Assembly: GCA_015259045.1 (NCBI GenBank)
Contig: JABZHD010000039.1
Span: forward strand, 1-8,215
From: Atopobium sp.
GTDB lineage: Bacteria > Actinomycetota > Coriobacteriia > Coriobacteriales > Atopobiaceae
Direction: 5' to 3'
Length of the DNA stretch: 8,215 nt
In this document: in pieces, positions 5,924 to 8,215 of the stretch
Layout: each line of letters starts with the position of its first letter
Position numbering within the stretch: position 1 is the first letter of the stretch
Translations under genes and position numbers: made by a program
Notes under the pieces: generated by a model
Told to the model about the DNA's origin: nothing
What the model saw: the letters and a program-made list of their open reading frames with translations, nothing else
Database searches by the model: none

Positions 5924-6004
5924 TGCTGTGTATTCACGGCATGTTTGTTGTAGGAATGCTAGGTTGCCATACCGAGAAAACCTCGCTTATCGGGTGGATA
6001 AGCG
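5924..6004 (+). promoter_or_regulatory. Structured leader of the opp operon
   Basis: Three local stem-loops can form in a row. The first is TGCTGTG with CACGGCA (5924-5941, loop TATT, one G-T pair). The second is AGGTT with AACCT (5961-5965 and 5979-5983). The third is CGCTTATC with GATAAGCG (5984-6004, 8 bp, loop GGGTG), ending 10 bases before the oppB ribosome binding site. No U-run follows the third, so it does not look like a terminator. I do not recognise a known riboswitch class. Confidence 0.4.
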
Positions 6005-6024
6005 CAAGGCGGTGAGGAGAGTCA

Positions 6025-7017
6025 ATGGCACGGTTTGTTTGGTACGTTACAAAGAGGATTTTGAGCTACATTGTGATGATTTTTGTTGCAACTTCGCTCA
6101 CATTCTTCCTCGCATCATCATTTATGAACCCACGCTCCAACTTTGAGCAGCGTACTCCACGTCCTCCACAGGAGTCTATTGAGGAAAACCTGTATAGGAC
6201 TAATCTGAATGATAAGACTCCAGTTATTGAACGTTATCAGGTTTGGGTTACCAATCTATTTACCAAGTTTGATCTTGGTATGACTCCAACAGGCGACAAC
6301 GTTAACCGTGAGATGAGCTCTAAGTTTATGGCTTCTATTGAGCTTATGACTCCAGCAACTATTTTGTCAGTTGTTATTGGTGTTAGCCTGGGCGTTTATA
6401 CCGCCCAACGTCAGTATCAGTGGCAGGACCGCTTCTTAAGTGGTGTTGCTTCGGTTTTGCTGGTTATTCCAACCGTTGTTATGGCAATCTTGATTGTTTT
6501 TGCAGCAATCGAGATTAACGCACGTGCCGGTTCTCGTATTTTCTACGTTACCGACCTTTCTAGTGGAGATACCGGAAACTTTTTCACTTGGCTCATTGAC
6601 TTCCTCCAGCACATTATTCTTCCAACCATTGTTCTTACTATCGTAAGCTCCGTTGGTTACCACCTCTCTCAGCGTACGTACCTGCTTGACGAGATGCACG
6701 CAGACTATGTCCGTACTGCTCGCGCAAAGGGACTTACTCGTAAGAAGGCAATTCGTAAGCACGCTCTTCGCGTTTCTTTGATTCCAACCGCTGTTTCAGT
6801 TGCTTTCTCTCTTGCAGGTATCTTCACAGGTGCTGTTATGACCGAGAAGGTCTTTGCAATTCACGGTCTTGGTGAATACTTCATTAACTGTATTAACAAC
6901 AACAATATTCACGGTGCAGTTGCAGTTGCAGCATTCTCTGGCGCAATGACTCTTGTTGGCGCTCTTCTGGCTGACCTCTTTGCTGCTGCTCTTGATCCAC
7001 GAATTAAGATGAGCTAA
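6025..7017 (+). CDS. oppB: Oligopeptide/dipeptide ABC transporter permease, OppB/DppB type
   Basis: Inner-membrane permease subunit that pairs with OppC to form the channel of a peptide importer. The 330-residue product begins with a transmembrane helix at about 11-33, then a long external loop (about 34-105). Five further helices follow at roughly 107-127, 138-162, 187-212, 253-275 and 296-322. The EAA loop that contacts the ATPase is at about 226-254, with DYVRTARAKGL (227-237) and a following KHALRVSLIP (245-254). The ending LDPRIK is typical. AGGAG (6015-6019) sits five bases before the ATG. oppC starts 10 bp downstream. Peptide specificity lies in a binding protein not seen here, and nickel or other Dpp-like substrates cannot be excluded. 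Confidence 0.92.
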   Translation: MARFVWYVTKRILSYIVMIFVATSLTFFLASSFMNPRSNFEQRTPRPPQESIEENLYRTNLNDKTPVIERYQVWVTNLFTKFDLGMTPTGDNVNREMSSKFMASIELMTPATILSVVIGVSLGVYTAQRQYQWQDRFLSGVASVLLVIPTVVMAILIVFAAIEINARAGSRIFYVTDLSSGDTGNFFTWLIDFLQHIILPTIVLTIVSSVGYHLSQRTYLLDEMHADYVRTARAKGLTRKKAIRKHALRVSLIPTAVSVAFSLAGIFTGAVMTEKVFAIHGLGEYFINCINNNNIHGAVAVAAFSGAMTLVGALLADLFAAALDPRIKMS

Positions 7018-7022
7018 GGAGG
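7015..7022 (+). promoter_or_regulatory. Ribosome binding site of oppC overlapping the oppB stop
   Basis: TAAGGAGG contains the oppB stop codon TAA (7015-7017) and lies five bases before the oppC ATG. This arrangement favours re-initiation by ribosomes ending oppB. Confidence 0.8.
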
Positions 7023-7027
7023 CGGAC

Positions 7028-8095
7028 ATGTCTAAAGAAGAGCTTCAGAACAAAGACGAGAAAAACGTCTCCATTGATGCAGGTCTTACTAACGCTGAGC
7101 GTGAGCTTCAGGCAGATGCTAAGTCTGACAATAAAGAAGTTAAAAGAATTAGCTATGCTGGCCTGATTGCAAGGCGTTTCTTCCGCCAGCGTTCTGCAGT
7201 AATCGGTTTGATTATTCTTGGAATTATGGTTCTCATTGCAGTTTTTGGACCATATGCCACTCCGTTTAATTACACAGATGCTGACTTTACTGCAATTAAC
7301 ATGGCTCCTAATGCAAAGCATTGGTTTGGTACTGATGGTGCTGGCATTGACCTGTATGCCTGCGTTGTCCACGGCCTTGGTCGTTCGTTGACCATTGGTA
7401 TTAGCTACGCAATCTTGACTACTATCATCTCTGCAATTATTGGTACTGCCATTGCCTATGTCCGTGGCATTCCAGAGAAGATTGGTATGTGGCTTCTTGA
7501 TATGCTCATGGTCATCCCTAGCTTCTTGCTGGTTGCTATGATTGTTCGTGCAGCAGGTGGTGAGTCTGGTTGGCTCATGCTTATCTTTGGTCTGACTGCT
7601 TTTGGTTGGATTGGCCGCGCGCGTACTATCCGTACCATGGCTCTGTCTTTGCGTGAGAGAGATTACGTCAAGGCTGCTAAGTACATGGGTGTTCCACCAT
7701 TTACCATCATTGTTCGTCACCTTATTCCAAACCTTGGTTCAATTCTTATTATTGACTTGGTCTTGGCTGTTATTGGCGGCGTTAACTCTGAGACTGCATT
7801 CAGCTTCTTGGGTCTTGGTATCAAAGCACCAGATACTTCTCTTGGTTACCTTCTGAGTGCTGGTTCTTCTGCAATGCTTACTACTCCATGGATGATTCTG
7901 ATTCCATCGGCATTTCTGATTGTTGTTTGTGTTGGCCTGCAGCTCATCGGCGATGGCCTTCGCGATGCCTTTGACCCTTATTCACGCGCTGCTGGTAGCG
8001 TCAAAGATCAGGAAGAGGATTCTTCCAAGGATGACGCTCAGCTTGGCGATCTTGAGGGTAGCATCGTTTCTGAAGAAACTACGGAGCGTGCATAA
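7028..8095 (+). CDS. oppC: Oligopeptide/dipeptide ABC transporter permease, OppC/DppC type
   Basis: Second permease of the peptide importer. The 355-residue product has a charged cytoplasmic N-terminus (1-50), a first helix at about 55-77, and the family's HWFGTDGAGIDLY (98-110) at the start of the transport domain. In many relatives this reads G-x-D at a GRD position; here it is GID. Further helices lie at about 120-145, 154-173, 181-198, 236-258 and 286-308. The EAA loop is at about 211-240, with DYVKAAKYMGV (212-222) and RHLIPN (230-235). QLIGDGLRDAFDP (305-317) is the usual C-terminal signature. About 38 residues follow it, rich in Asp, Glu and Ser, longer than the usual short tail. The stop shares one base with the next start (TAATG), indicating tight coupling. 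Confidence 0.92.
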   Translation: MSKEELQNKDEKNVSIDAGLTNAERELQADAKSDNKEVKRISYAGLIARRFFRQRSAVIGLIILGIMVLIAVFGPYATPFNYTDADFTAINMAPNAKHWFGTDGAGIDLYACVVHGLGRSLTIGISYAILTTIISAIIGTAIAYVRGIPEKIGMWLLDMLMVIPSFLLVAMIVRAAGGESGWLMLIFGLTAFGWIGRARTIRTMALSLRERDYVKAAKYMGVPPFTIIVRHLIPNLGSILIIDLVLAVIGGVNSETAFSFLGLGIKAPDTSLGYLLSAGSSAMLTTPWMILIPSAFLIVVCVGLQLIGDGLRDAFDPYSRAAGSVKDQEEDSSKDDAQLGDLEGSIVSEETTERA

Positions 8096-8215
8096 TGTCT
8101 GACACTACTACTACTTCAACAAAGCAGGGAAGTGTAGAGATGGACGATGTCCTTCGCTACGAGCTGCTTGAATCAAACGGTCCAAAGGGTGCTCCAACAG
8201 GAGATCCAGTTCTTT
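8095..8215 (+). CDS. oppD: Start of probable peptide ABC transporter ATP-binding protein OppD (partial)
   Basis: The ATG at 8095 overlaps the oppC stop by one base, and GGAG (8083-8086) lies eight bases upstream. Forty codons are visible before the window ends. They encode a polar leader with a Thr run from four ACT codons, then LRYELLESNGPKGAP and TGDPVL. No Walker motif is reached. The OppD assignment therefore rests on position after oppB-oppC and on the ending G-D-P-V-L, which resembles the first strand of such ATPases. The leader of about 38 residues before that strand is longer than usual. Confidence 0.7.
   Translation, partial: MSDTTTTSTKQGSVEMDDVLRYELLESNGPKGAPTGDPVL

Larger units (their letters stand above)
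5660..6024. other. Long intergenic region upstream of the opp operon
   Basis: About 365 bp with no credible gene. The first half is AT-rich and holds a dyad at 5736-5756. The second half holds repeated GCTTATC motifs (5867-5873, 5899-5905, 5985-5991), the inverse GATAAGC (5997-6003), sequences close to DnaA boxes, a candidate promoter and a leader able to form several stem-loops. A short open frame beginning at the ATG at 5907 overlaps oppB in another frame, has no ribosome binding site and looks spurious. Confidence 0.7.

Noticed and set aside
5660..6024. Chromosomal replication origin
   Set aside because: The DnaA-like sites are all imperfect and no dnaA, dnaN, rpmH or parAB genes are nearby, so a full oriC call is not justified.
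5907..6146. 79-codon + strand frame spanning the opp leader and the start of oppB
   Set aside because: No ribosome binding site before the ATG at 5907, no recognisable features, and more than half of it is oppB read in another frame.
8104..8115. Four ACT codons as a possible phase-variable repeat
   Set aside because: A trinucleotide repeat changes length without shifting frame, and four units is too short to be clearly unstable.

Overview
The window holds the end of one gene, eight complete genes and the start of a tenth, all on the + strand. Encoded proteins, moderate GC content and codon choice (many GCA, CCA and CTT codons, with AAC and AAG dominating in the glycolytic genes) suggest a low-to-moderate-GC actinobacterium. 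The gene order whiA-gap-pgk-tpiA-secG and the RapZ with Arg in its P-loop fit this. My best guess is the class Coriobacteriia, close to Atopobium/Lancefieldella. That placement is inference from pattern recognition, not from a search.

Region 1 (1-2017): the C-terminus of a probable NanE-type N-acetylmannosamine-6-phosphate 2-epimerase, then rapZ and whiA, 13 bp apart. The yvcK gene that often sits between rapZ and whiA in Gram-positive bacteria is absent here.

Region 2 (2018-5290): the triose-phosphate part of glycolysis, gap-pgk-tpiA. A strong hairpin with a T-rich tail lies between gap and pgk and is a likely partial terminator. pgk and tpiA overlap by 8 bp. A 15-17 bp hairpin followed by a T-rich run closes the unit.

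Region 3 (5291-5659): secG as a single gene, with its ribosome binding site inside a small predicted hairpin, closed by a textbook intrinsic terminator.

Region 4 (5660-6024): about 365 bp without a gene. It holds an 8-bp-arm dyad, several sequences resembling DnaA boxes (equivalently repeated GCTTATC / GATAAGC motifs), a candidate extended -10 promoter and a leader that could fold into three consecutive stem-loops.

Region 5 (6025-8215): a peptide ABC transporter operon, oppB-oppC-oppD, tightly coupled and running off the right edge. No substrate-binding protein gene precedes it.

Nothing here is clearly a new protein system; every gene belongs to a known family. The parts most worth checking are non-coding: the gap-pgk hairpin, the structured and motif-rich opp upstream region, and the nanE-rapZ-whiA junction.
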